From Thinopyrum elongatum (lineage: Eukaryota > Streptophyta > Magnoliopsida > Poales > Poaceae), in assembly GCA_011799875.1 (NCBI GenBank), contig CM022299.1:33004755-33068754 (forward strand): a stretch of DNA of 64,000 nucleotides, written 5' to 3'. The translations under genes were made by a program, and so were the position numbers. The notes under the pieces are model-generated. The model worked only from the letters and a program-made list of their open reading frames with translations, did not search any database and was not told the origin of the DNA. Below are positions 43,787 to 53,204 of the stretch, piece by piece (the first letter of the stretch is position 1; the number at the start of each line of letters is the position of its first letter).

Positions 43787-45081
43787 CCTGATTTCACGGC
43801 TCCTCGCTACCCAGTGGATAGTATCACGGAGGCTGAACATTGCGAGCTAATGACGAAATGCCAGAACCTGACCTTGAAGGCGGCCGTCGGCTCTGTTGTA
43901 CCTCCTCAAGCTGAGGGAACTTTTCATTGCCGTCCGATTCCACATGGCTATGCTGTTGTGACGGTGAATGAAATAATGGAGGGATTTGAGGAGCTGGAGC
44001 TTGACTACCCTATAGGTGAAGGGGAGATTCATCTGGTAAATGCTTTAAGGAGTAGCTGTCTATGGAGAAAGGAGTACATCAAGCTTCCAAACTGGACGCC
44101 TCCTCCTTTTCCTCCTCTGGCGAGTCAGGGCACTCCGCCTCCTCCTCCGCCGTGTCAGGGCACTCCGCCTCCTACTCCGGCGCGTCAGGGCACTCCGCCT
44201 CCTCCTCCGACGCGTCAGGGTAGTACTGCGCCTCCTCCTCTGCATCCTCCGGCGCGTCAGGGCAGTACTGCACCTCCTCCTCCGCCTCCTCCATCGTGTC
44301 AGCGGACTCCGCCGGGTCAGCAATGGCGGAAGAGAGATGCTGCCGCTCCGGCGGCTAGCAGTACAGGATGCGGGAAGAAATACAAATTCGGTCCAAGCCT
44401 GAAGCCTCTTCCAAAGTTACCGTATGAGAGGACTGACGAGGAAAACGCGGACATCTCTGCTGCCGAAGTGAGGGCCCATTTTGAACGGAAACCTCCACCT
44501 CCGAAGGAAACGGTACATCCGGTGAAAGTGAAGCGCACTCTGGATGCCCTGAAGCGACCACCACCGCCTCCGCCGGATTCCAACTATGTCCGCTGTATTA
44601 AAAAGACATATGAAGATGCACGGCGGTCGGGAAGTACTTCCAGTGATGCAAGATTAGCAGAACGAAGAAGTGGGAAAACAATTCCCCAGCTCGGCGAACA
44701 GTCGAAGAAATCGTGCCCCCCGCTCAAGGTGTCTAGCGATATCGTCGCTAATCATCCGGGGCTAGTGCCCGGTACCAATCTTGGTTATTACCTGAGCGAT
44801 GATGTAGTGTTTGAAACGTTAGAGGTAGTAGAGATCTTCAGATACGAGTACGGGAAGCCTCTCGTCAAACCTGATCATCCTTCTCTAACAACGATGATGC
44901 GAAGATTGCATGAATGGTACATGGGTACCTGCATTAAGTCTGGGAAGGACAGTATGATGGTGAGAATTAAAGATGAGCATGACATCATTGGATTTGAGTT
45001 GCTGCCTGTTGAATTTGTGGAGTTATTTCAGTTATTCAATCAAGACGCCCTCGACAAACAACTCATGACTTGCTACTGTCT
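43787..45081 (+). pseudogene. CACTA ORF2, middle part with Pro-rich tandem repeats
   Basis: In the frame of the preceding coiled-coil segment, open for 430 codons after the TAG at 43784. About 44100-44320 encodes five to six units of a roughly 10-residue repeat of the type (A/P)-x-Q-G-(T/S)-(T)-(A)-P-P-P-P (e.g. 'RQGTPPPPPTRQGSTAPPPL'). It then has a Lys/Pro-rich stretch and a conserved-looking C-terminal block ('NLGYYLSDDVVFETLEVVEI'). It ends at a splice donor, 45081|45082 (GTAAGT), phase 2. No catalytic motif is seen in this part. Confidence 0.65.
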
Positions 45082-45165
45082 GTAAGTATTACTTCTGTAA
45101 TTAAGTCTCTATAGCTCAGCTCATTCATTGCATGTATATATAATTATCCTCACTATATTATGCAG

Positions 45166-46124
45166 ACTGAAGATCGTCGAATGCAAAAAAGGACAAATTT
45201 ATGACATTGGGTTCATTAACCAAAATACCGTAAATGAATGGTCGGTTCAAAACAGAGTCAAAGATACTGAGGACAACTTGCTACAATCGTTACTTCGACA
45301 TCAAAACAAAGGGAAAATACTCTTTTCTTACAATTTCAAGTGAGTGTTACTGTCTTGTGCAAATTCGGTTTCGCTTACTCAAGGTTATAGTAATGGAATT
45401 GATGAGTTATGCATGCGCAGATTCCACTTTATTCTGCTAGAGATTAAGCTTGACGGGGGAATAGTAACTGTCTTAGACTCGAGACGTAAAGATCCCCAGG
45501 ATTATGCGGACATGACTGCAATCCTCCAGAAGTAAGTTCAATCGATCATTATCGCACCATATCGGCAACTTTCGTTCATTTGCTGATATCAAGTAATCAT
45601 TTCCTTTGCCTGGCAGGGTTTGGAAAAAGTTCACCGGAATGGTTCCGAGTCTGCAGAGCGAGCTGCGATTTACACACCCCAAAGTAAGTAGTACTAGCTA
45701 GTTCCGCACATCTCTCATTGATTTTAGTTTCATCAATACCATTTATCATACTTGATTATCAGTTTGATTGAACTCTATTTCTCGTAAAGTGCTTGTGGCA
45801 TGAAGGCGGGAATAATTTATGTGGATACTACGTTTGCGAGTTCATCTACAACTCGACCTCTCAGTGGGGCTACTCTGACGAAAAATATGAAGTACGTAAA
45901 CAATATTCACAATTTTATTTTATTACCATCAATTGTGTTGAGTTTCTTTCATATATATGTATTGACACCCTTCTTTAAATTAAATGTGGCGGATGCGGGA
46001 TGAACTACTACCACATGATCGCATACGAGCAATTCAAGAGGAATTGGCGGGATTCTTTCTTGACCACGTCATACATAAAGACGGAGAATGCCATGTGGAA
46101 ATTGAAATGGATTTTAGATGTTAG
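45166..46124 (+). pseudogene. Ulp1-like (C48) cysteine protease domain of CACTA ORF2, multi-exon
   Basis: Exons by GT/AG sites with matching phases: about 45166-45339, 45421-45531, 45617-45683, 45790-45891, and a last block at about 45990-46124. The catalytic His is in 'FHFILLEIKLDGG', Asp in 'VTVLDSRRKD', Cys in 'NNLCGYYVCEF', the Ulp1/C48 order H-D-C with the CGYYVC signature. The last block ('RMRDELLPHDRIRAIQEELA') ends at TAG 46122. No AG acceptor is visible in its expected place, so the final intron may not be removed. Family members cleave SUMO-type conjugates; the role in CACTA elements is unknown to me. Upstream stops mean the full ORF2 cannot be made from this copy. Confidence 0.8.
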
Positions 46125-46479
46125 GGATTGTAAGAGATGTTATATTGTATATATGTAGTAGCGTCAGATAGATATACGAAAACTTGTTGTTCGACCAATC
46201 TCGGAGAAAGAGAGGTCATTTCTCTCTGTATATGTTCATGACGATCTTGTGTAATTAATGGTTCCTCCATTTGCTTACTAGCTAGCATGTCGAGTTCTCT
46301 CTATATGTATAGTAGCTAGCGTCGACTAAGCACGGAGAAAGAGAGGTCACTTCTCTCTATTAGCTAGCTAACACAATATGAAACCCCTAAATTAACCCTC
46401 CAAAACCCTAAACACCCCCCCCCCTTTAAAAAAAATTAAAAACCCCAGCGTCTGCGAGCTGCTGACGTGTGACAGCCTT
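46125..46479. other. 3' non-coding region of CACTA-1
   Basis: AT-rich 3' UTR-like sequence with CTAGCTAG palindromes, a repeated 'ggagaaagagaggtca(c/t)ttctctct' block (near 46202 and 46332), and a poly-C run near 46417. No gene seen. Confidence 0.6.
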
Positions 46480-46673
46480 TTGGTCCCGGTTAGTGTTACC
46501 AACCAGGACTAAAGGTCCTCCTGCCTGGGCGCCCCGCAGCGGCCACGTGGAGCCCCTTCGGTCCCGGTTCGTAAGCAAACCGGGACTAAAGGTTTCAGGC
46601 TTTAGTCTCGGTTCCAGAACCGGGACTAAAGGCCCTCTGGAACCGGGGCTACTACCCTGTGTTTCTACTAGTG
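46480..46673 (+). repeat. CACTA-1 right terminal and subterminal repeats
   Basis: Several GGTCCCGGTT / AACCGGGACTAAAGG copies, one pair forming a hairpin near 46600-46632, then TTTCTACTAGTG at the end. Followed by TSD ATA. Confidence 0.85.
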
Positions 46674-46676
46674 ATA

Positions 46677-47603
46677 CAATCCCAGAAAAGAATCGGCTTC
46701 CACTAAATAACATAAAATATATTGGTGCAGAAGTAAAAAACAAAGCTAAGCTGCCGCATGTGGGAATCTCTAACGCCAACCCCCAAACGGATATAGTATT
46801 TGTGCACGGACGCATCCAGGGACAGTCGCACACCAATACGGAGCCAATCATCCAACGCTTGCCCCAAAGCTCCGCCTACAATACAAACAAAATTTAAATC
46901 GGAGGGACAAAAATCAGGCAAACACGACAAAATTCATGCAAATGGACATAAAGTTCGATATAATTTACATAAACCAAATGATATTTTGTCCGTTCAACTA
47001 AAACTTTAAAAGCCTGAATTAATCTGTAGTCAACAGTGACCTCCTGGCCGGGCTAGCCGTCGGCACCTCCGTCACCGTTCGTGTCATCGTCGGAGTCAGA
47101 GTTGTTCTTCCAACGGCGGAAGTATGCGAGGACACAACAGCCCCTACCCGACCGCCGTCTGACTCTCGCGGATGAGCCGCTCAGCTTCCTACTGCATCGT
47201 ATGCACAGGGCCGCCTCGGTCAACGACGACCGGGCCGGGAAGCCGTGCCCTTGTGCTTGCCACCGACGGCCCTGGTGTCGCTCAGCGATCACTCGCTATT
47301 TTTGGCAAGCTCCCTGTCGATCAGGTACTTATGAATGAAGTCATACGTACGCGTCTAGCGACAATGCCATGGTGACATGCATCGTCTCGAGGAGTAATGA
47401 ACTAGTGCTAGCTTTTTTTTTGCGCTAGCTAGTAGCATGCGTAAGTACGGCTAAAAATGCCACGTCACTCGCCAGGTGCAACATGCATGCATTCACTATC
47501 ATCCACTCGAACTGCAAGCTTGGACTGCTCTGCATCCATCGGCCACAACCCGCGTGTACTACATACTATCTCCTGCCAGAAGAGTAAGCATCCTGACCCG
47601 TAT
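46677..47603. other. Sequence between CACTA-1 and CACTA-2; possible gene fragment
   Basis: Pre-insertion DNA that continues from 27764. On the minus strand a short ORF (47292-47053) ends in an acidic tail ('NNSDSDDDTNGDGGADG'), and 47200-47320 on the plus strand is GC-rich with a donor-like 'cag|gtac'. Either could be a gene or DNA-transposon relic, but I cannot identify it. Confidence 0.35.
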
Positions 47604-47649
47604 CCTCACTGGTAGAAAACATGGCTTTGGTCCAGGCAGGGCCAGCCCA

Positions 47650-48055
47650 TTAATCCCGGTTCACTCACGAACTGGGACCAAAGGGGGCATCGGTCCCGGT
47701 TCGTGAGGCCAGGGGCATTGGTCCCGGTTCGTCTAGCCCCTTTGGTCCCGGTTCGTGGCTGGAACCGGGACCAATGAGATGCCTATATATACCCCCTTGC
47801 CCGCGAGCAGAGCAGTGGAGTGCTCTGTTTTTTGGGTCGGCCGTGGGAGAGCTTTGTGGTGCTCTAGCTCACCTCGTATGCACATGAGGTGTTTGATGAA
47901 ATGCCCGAGCCACACTTAAGTTTTCTCCTCTCGAAGCTCCTTGTCCAAACTCCATTTTCCTCGAGATTTGTCTAGGTTTGGCGGTCCGTCCTGTTCCGTC
48001 CCCGTCCTCACCGCCGTCGATCGCCCGAGCCGATCTCATCGCCGGCACCACAGTG
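47650..48055 (+). promoter_or_regulatory. CACTA-2 left subterminal repeats, TATA box and leader exon
   Basis: Subterminal GGTCCCGGTTCGTG-type repeats up to about 47775, a TATATATA box near 47783, and a leader nearly identical to CACTA-1's. The splice donor CAGTG|GTGAGC is at 48055/48056. A likely acceptor (GAACATAG) at 48270 would remove a short upstream ORF (48183-48221) from the message. Confidence 0.7.
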
Positions 48056-48273
48056 GTGAGCCTCTTGGTCTTATCTTCTTTGTAAAAGAAAAAAGTTCTT
48101 ACTTGTATGATTAAGATAGATACTTGTGTAATTTTCTTACTTTTATTATTGTTTGTTATTATATATATTTGAGAGAGGAAGAATGCCGACTGTTGTCGCG
48201 GGGGTCGCTTCTGTTTGTTGAGTTTCCTGGTAGTTGCCTTCAATCAATTTTTGATCAACTATGAACATAGGAA

Positions 48274-49495
48274 ATGTCTGACGACGAAAATGATTTCGGT
48301 ATATGCGAATACTGCGAAGACGAGCGCGGCCTGTGCGACAGAAATTTCTTATTTGGTGGTAGGCGCTTCAGCATCAAGCTGGATGAGACCTTCGAAGTGG
48401 ATACAGTAAGTCACAACGACAAGTCTTTTTTCGTAATTAAGCATGACTTCTGCTTCTTTTGCTTCAACTTATAATTTTAATTTTTTACTATTCTACTAGT
48501 GTATCCCCTGCCATGCAAGAATTTATGTCTTGGATAAGATTGGTTTCAGTTCTATGGAAACTATGGAGGTAAAGATAGTTCACTTGAGGACCGAGCATGG
48601 TTATACTTTTGCCGCAAAATTATACAATGCAGACACCTACACCTATTTTGAATGCAAAAATTGGAGATCACTATGCAAGGCTTATGCATTTGAGCCTGAT
48701 ATGCTTATCACCTTTGATATTCGTCCGGAAGATGATATTGAAGGTAATATCGACATCTGGGTCGATGTGCAGACGCCTCCAGTTCTACCATTATGTGAGT
48801 TTCTCAACCATATTTATGTCTTGGATATTGTTTATTCAAAAATAGTTGACAACTAATTTCTATTGACAGCTTATTTCCATTTAAGCAAACATGTCCAGCG
48901 CTTGGTAGACATGACCTACTACTGTCCCAGGGCTGAACTAAACTGCGAGGAGATAAGTCATTATGTTTCATGGCTTGAGGATCTTGATACTGTCAAGACA
49001 AATTATTTCCCTGGACTTAAAAATCTTAGTACTCAAAACGTGCGACCACTAGCGTGCGTATTGAACTACGGTCATATCTATTTAGGAAAGATGGTAAGAT
49101 TTTTACTATTTGTCCTCAGTGCATCTTTTGCATACATTATTTTTTAAGCTAAACTTCATTGCTAAGTATGTTAATACGATGTTCTTCAACAGGGACTCCC
49201 AATGATAGTTGTGCCTCATTGGGTCGAGCCTAAAGGTCGCATGGCAATGGTTAGCTTACGACCAAGACATCCTACATTGCACATGAGTGCATTCAGGATT
49301 TCTAAAAGCGAGCAAGTCTTAATAGTCAAAGACTGGAGCAAAATTGTGAAGGATCGCAGAGAAGTACTAGGGGGCAGCAATCAGAAGCGCAGCCCACAAT
49401 TACGAGATAGGTTCATCTGCATGCTCCAATATGATGAAGCAGGAGTGCTACACATGTTCTATGCTATTTTACCTGAGAGAGAGCAGCAGGAGTGA
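48274..49495 (+). CDS. Four-exon gene in CACTA-2, predicted 317-residue protein with two B3-like regions
   Basis: Exons 48274-48405, 48500-48794, 48870-49093 and 49193-49495. Every boundary has GT/AG and phases agree (0, 1, 0), giving one open frame with no stop. ATG 48274 is three bases after a likely acceptor. The N terminus is Cys/acidic ('DDENDFGICEYCEDERGLC'). Residues about 45-130 ('HARIYVLDKIGF' ... 'VKIVHLRTEHGYTFAAKL' ... 'KNWRSLCKAYAFEPDMLITF') follow the plant B3 DNA-binding pattern: conserved hydrophobics, G-x-x-(W/F), a W near the C end, D-x-(L/I)-x-F. The C-terminal ~120 residues ('IVVPHWVEPKGRMAMVSLRP' ... 'IVKDWSKIV' ... 'RFICMLQYDEAG') repeat that layout. B3 proteins bind DNA in the nucleus; a role in transposon regulation or as captured cargo is inference, and B3 assignment itself needs a profile search. 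Confidence 0.65.
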
Positions 49496-49680
49496 TTAGC
49501 TAGCTAGTATGAGTTTGAAGATGATGATGTGCTACACTATGACTATGATGATTAAATAGCTAGTGTTGGTGGTAATGACTATGATGATTATTATTAGCTA
49601 GTGTTGGTGGTGATTAGATAGCTACACTATGACTATGATGATTAAATAGTGTTGGTGGTAATAACTATGATGATTATTGG
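49496..49680. repeat. Tandem 'ctatgactatgatgatta' repeats after the CACTA-2 gene
   Basis: About four copies of a ~45-base unit with 'actatgatgattaaatag' and 'tagtgttggtggt'. It is probably 3' UTR. Confidence 0.7.
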
Positions 49681-50504
49681 CTTTGAATGGTGCATTTTGA
49701 ACACACAAAAAGGCTGGAGTTCAAATAAGTTCAAAAAAAAATGAAATCCCTTTGTAACAGACGAGTTTTCGTATGAAACCTTGATACTTCGAAAAGAGAT
49801 TGCCCGTTTTGTACACGAAGTGCATCCAGTTTTTGCTGTAACCATCTCAACTTTTTAGCACAAAATATGTGGGTGAAATGATGATACCATGCCAACTTTC
49901 AACATTTTCAGAGTTCATTTGTAGTGCTTTTCAATTTCAGGGTCATTTAGCGCAAAAAGAATGAACTAATAGCAAAAAGAATGAACTTAAAATAATCAAT
50001 TAAAATATTCTGTTACGATCAACTAAAACAAAACTATAATATTCTTCAATAGCAAAAAGAATCAACTAAAAAGCTTTTATAAAACTCTAATAGCAAAAGG
50101 AATCAACTAAAAAGCTTTTATAAACCTCTAGTATTTTTGAAACTAAAATTATATAAAATTTATGCAACTAAAAATTATCAAAGTATTTTCTGTTCAAAAC
50201 ATTAATGGCAAAATGAATTTCCATAAAGAATTTTTTTGTTAGAAACTTTAATAGCAAAAAGAATTATCATAAAGAATTTTTTGTTAGAAACTAAAATAAC
50301 AAAATCTGTTTTTGAATATAATGTTAAAACACAGTAATATTAAATAGCAGGAAAAAGAATCACTCAAAAATCTATTTTTATAGTAAAGTTATTCACAAAC
50401 TAGTGATTCACACAAATTTCAAAGAATTAAAATTTGAAAACTAATGGCACTAACAGAAAGTTTATAATTTTTGTGACCTAACAGCAAAAAGAATTAAACA
50501 AAAA
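49681..50504. other. AT-rich 3' region of CACTA-2 shared with CACTA-1
   Basis: Contains the end and start of the ~335-base CACTA repeat (49680-49862, 49866-49950) and repeated 'aatagcaaaaagaatcaac' blocks matching 40240-40680. Non-coding. Confidence 0.75.
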
Positions 50505-50600
50505 CTGTGGTCAAACTATTATCAAATCTGGTCAAACTGTGGTCAAACTATGGTCAAATCTGATCAAATTGTGGTCAAACTATGGTCAAACTACTTATTC
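50505..50600. repeat. Cluster of 'GGTCAAAC/T' repeats (W-box-like cores)
   Basis: Six GGTCAA cores in about 90 bases, embedded in a 13-15-base repeat 'tgtggtcaaactat'. The reverse complement TTGACC contains the WRKY W-box core. Regulatory meaning is speculative. Confidence 0.6.
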
Positions 50601-50762
50601 AAGAAATATTAGTGTTAATAAATAATTATTGTTTTTTAGAATAATAATTTCAAACTCAAACGGTGCTTAATGCTCAAGTTTAACTCCTAAGGGTTAATAG
50701 GATTGACAACTTAATTTTGTCAGGAAAACAACAAGTGCAGACTTGGAAACTAGGGGGAATAT

Positions 50763-50825
50763 AACTCGAAAGTTAAGCGTGCTCAGGCTGGAGTAGTGAG
50801 AGGATGGGTGACCGGCCGGGAAGTT
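50763..50825 (+). ncRNA. 5S rRNA-like fragment inside CACTA-2
   Basis: About 63 bases follow the internal part of plant 5S rRNA from memory: 'aagttaagcgtgct' (A-box region), a 'gg(c)tggagtagtg' segment (intermediate element), and 'aggatgggtgacc' (C-box), in order and spacing. The 5' and 3' thirds of 5S rRNA are missing and several bases differ, so it is a fragment, not a gene. The RNA polymerase III internal-control elements are largely kept. Confidence 0.75.
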
Positions 50826-50896
50826 AGACGATTTGGAATGAGTGGTTCATAATTGAGCAGTTAGACGATTTGGAATGAGTGGTTCATAATTGAGCA
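50823..50896. repeat. Perfect 37-base tandem duplication next to the 5S-like fragment
   Basis: Two identical units starting 'gttagacgatttggaatg' at 50823 and 50860, directly after the 5S-like sequence. Confidence 0.9.
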
Positions 50897-51195
50897 GTGA
50901 TGAGGGGTGATTAGAGTGGGTGATTAGAGATTGAATTGTCAAATAATTCAGAAATTTGAAAATAAGAAAATATGCAAAAAAAATTCAAAATTTTATTTAT
51001 CAAAAAAATTCAGAAAAACAAAATTTCAAAAAAATTCCTTTACCGGGACTAAAGGTGGAGCTCCAGAGAGCGGCCACGTGGAGGGCCTTTAGTCCCGGTT
51101 CGTAACACAACCGGGACTAAAGGGGGGGGGCCTTTAGTCCCGACCCTTTAGTCCCGGTTTGCGAACCGGGACAAATAAGCCTTTTTCTACTAGTG
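50897..51195 (+). repeat. CACTA-2 right end with subterminal repeats
   Basis: AT-rich spacer to about 51040, then repeats around 'tttagtcccggtt' and 'aaccgggactaaagg', ending TTTTTCTACTAGTG at 51195. A G-run (51122-51130) separates two hairpin-forming pairs. Confidence 0.85.
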
Positions 51196-51198
51196 CCT

Positions 51199-51726
51199 GT
51201 AGCCGATTCTGAAATAGCTAGCTAGCTGAGGCCATCATGTGCAGAACCTGGAACTAAGCACTGGGCAGCACCGTTTCCCCAGACATAAGTACATACAACC
51301 AGGTTAACCTCGCGGTTTTATGCAACAAACAATGATTGCCTATGTTAATATGTGCATTGCATAGACCTCGGCATCATCTTCTTGGTTCAACAGTGAGGAC
51401 GTGATCGTCCGTCGTGGCGATCTCAGCGAGGAGGGACGGCTTTTGCTCCTCGCCGTCTGAGGAGGGGCAGATTCGCCAGAGATTGGCTCCGGCTTGACGT
51501 CTGAGGGAGCCATGGACGTCGAGGGATCCGGAGACCATGGGCGGTGTGGCACCAGGATCCGGAGCTCCCCGCAGACCCAGAGGAGTCCTCCATGAACTAC
51601 TTTGAGGCGTCGGACTTTTCCATCATGCGACGGTCGGTGGTGGAGGTGTGAGGATTTGGGAGAGCAGAGACCGCGGTGCGGGGCATGCATTCGTGGCCGG
51701 CCGACTAAACTAGCCGGAGAAGGCGG
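51199..51726. other. Unassigned sequence right of CACTA-2
   Basis: GC-rich from about 51360; minus-strand ORF 51690-51340 shows no recognisable family. Possibly part of an old gene or repeat. Nothing else identified. Confidence 0.4.
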
Positions 51727-52285
51727 ACCGGCGTTGATTCAATGCAGGCAGCGCCCGGAGTAGGCTTCTCAGTCACCGCACCGGTGTGAATGTCGCACCT
51801 ATCAACCAGCATGATTGCGGGGCAGAGGCTTCTAGAGCGGAGGGAGAGAGGGTGGTTTTGGGTGGTCCATGTTGTTGGTGTCCGACGTGGTGGATATCGG
51901 GACTCCCCAAACCTCCCCAATTTGGTGTTGGTTCGTCGGATTCCGAATGCCCAGACCACTCGAGGCAGATTTGGTGACCGCCGTTTTTTTGGATTCATTT
52001 TATGTAATGACCTAAAGCATCATAGCTATATTTGAAGTTGCTTACTGCACATACCTTGTGGTATTTGGTGACCGCCGGTGGTACCGAGCTAGTCACGAGT
52101 TGCATAGGATAAGGAAAAAAAGATGCGCGCACGAAACGGAACTCATGCGCAATGTGGCTGGATTTTTTTACTTTACATGACTGGTCACGGTTCACAAGGG
52201 ATGCGTAGTTTGGCTTGGCGACAAGGTGGAGCCAATAAAAATTGGCATCCGACGACGCACACAAGCTAGCTAGCTAGCCCGACTC
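51727..52285. repeat. Direct repeat copy B
   Basis: Same-orientation partner of copy A (26583-27140), 25 kb away, flanking both CACTA elements. It directly precedes the LRR fragment. It has an internal repeat of 'tttggtgaccgccg' (51970 and 52058). Confidence 0.75.
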
Positions 52286-52392
52286 CACGTGCCACTTGGC
52301 GCGACGCCACCTACCACCCCTTTGTGTTGCAGTTTTTTCTTTTATGCTGCTGCAACATTTTTTGTTTTCATAGGTAGGTTCAAATCTGCCAT

Positions 52393-52760
52393 TATGTCAC
52401 TTCTCTAGAGCTTAGTGGCCGTGGCTTGTACAGTCAAGGCCTTGACCCTGCAATCTTCAACCTCACCTCGCTCCAACTACTTGACCTTAGCATGAATAAT
52501 TTTGGCCAGTACAATCTCCCGACAAGTGGCTTTGAGAGGCTCTCCTTGCTCACCCACCTCAACCTCTCCAATTCGGGCTTCCAAGGCCAGATATCTATTG
52601 GCATCGGCAAACTTGCCAACCTTATCTCCCTCGATCTTTCTGTTCTCTATTATACCACTTTTGATGATTCTCTTAATGGCTATGGCATAGCATGCCTGGC
52701 GTTACTAGTTGGCTATGGCTGCAGGAACCCAACTTTCAGATCCTAGTAGGCGACCTCAAC
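52393..52760 (+). pseudogene. Fragment of an LRR receptor-like protein gene (Cf/Ve-type)
   Basis: The plus frame contains consecutive extracytoplasmic leucine-rich repeats: 'LDPAIFNLTSLQLLDLSMNN', 'RLSLLTHLNLSNSGFQGQIS', 'GIGKLANLISLDLS'. These follow the plant consensus (LxxLxxLxLSxNxFxGxI). After TAG-free but non-LRR sequence the frame shifts, and 'LWLQEPNFQILVGDLNDL' is read in the next frame, as in the same region of receptor-like proteins. No signal peptide, no transmembrane helix and no C-terminus are present. It ends at a short duplication and runs into Gly/Arg-rich sequence. Family members are cell-surface immune receptors; this is a relic, perhaps carried by a transposon. Confidence 0.8.
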
Positions 52761-52790
52761 GATCTGAGAGATCCTAGTAGGCGACCTCAA
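52739..52790. repeat. Short direct duplication at the LRR break
   Basis: 'gatcctagtaggcgacctca' occurs at 52739 and again at 52770, with 10 bases between. It marks the point where LRR sequence ends. Confidence 0.85.
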
Positions 52791-53100
52791 GGCGGCGGTG
52801 ACCGCGGCCCTCCTGGCGGCAGTGGTGCTGGCCGCGGTGGTGACCGCACCGCTTCTGGTGGAGACAGCGGTGGTCGTCACGGCGGGCGTGGCAACCTACA
52901 ACTATGCACAATCCGATCACTTGCGATTGACAAGGGTTACCCATTGGCAACTAATGAAGTCTCAACTGTAAAGGCTCTCAACAGGCTACAAGAAACAGTG
53001 GTCACCGTTCACTGCTGGAGGCAATTCTTTCTTGTATTCATTGATTTCAATGACAACAAAGAACACCACGAATCATATACATCCGACACTTAGACACCAT
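52791..53100 (+). pseudogene. Gly/Arg-rich ORF segment, possibly Copia gag tail
   Basis: Encodes 'GPPGGSGAGRGGDRTASGGD' then unrelated text to a stop at 53091. Such RGG-rich stretches occur before the zinc knuckle in Copia gag, but no knuckle follows, so the call is weak. Confidence 0.3.
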
Positions 53101-53204
53101 CATGAACGGCGACTGATTCCTGAACCGGATAGACCAGTCTCTAATGACAATGTAACATGGAGTGCATGCAACTATTAGCAACATAAGTCTACCAGCACAT
53201 GTCT

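Larger units (their letters stand above)
27768..46673 (+). mobile_element. CACTA-1: 18.9-kb CACTA (En/Spm-type) transposon
   Basis: Terminal inverted repeats CACTAGTAGAAAA... at 27768 and ...TTTCTACTAGTG ending at 46673, flanked by the 3-base duplication ATA (27765-27767, 46674-46676), which is the CACTA hallmark. Both ends carry subterminal GGTCCCGGTT/AACCGGGACC repeats. Contents in order: promoter and leader, membrane-protein ORF, TNP2-type transposase, a 7-kb block of gene fragments between copies of a ~335-base repeat, an internal promoter, ORF2 ending in a Ulp1-like protease. All major ORFs on the plus strand carry stops or frameshifts, so the copy is probably non-autonomous. Confidence 0.92.
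47607..51195 (+). mobile_element. CACTA-2: 3.6-kb CACTA transposon carrying a non-transposase gene
   Basis: Termini CACTGGTAGAAAA (47607) and ...TTTTTCTACTAGTG (51195) with TSD CCT on both sides (47604-47606, 51196-51198). The left terminus has one change, CACTGG for CACTAG. It shares the left module with CACTA-1 (subterminal repeats, TATA, leader, donor) and an internal AT-rich stretch (49680-50480 matches 40010-40690). No transposase is present, so movement would need one supplied in trans. Confidence 0.92.

Noticed and set aside
27768..51195. A single CACTA element from 27768 to 51195
   Set aside because: The flanking triplets ATA and CCT do not match each other, but each matches an internal CACTA end (46673 and 47607), so there are two elements.
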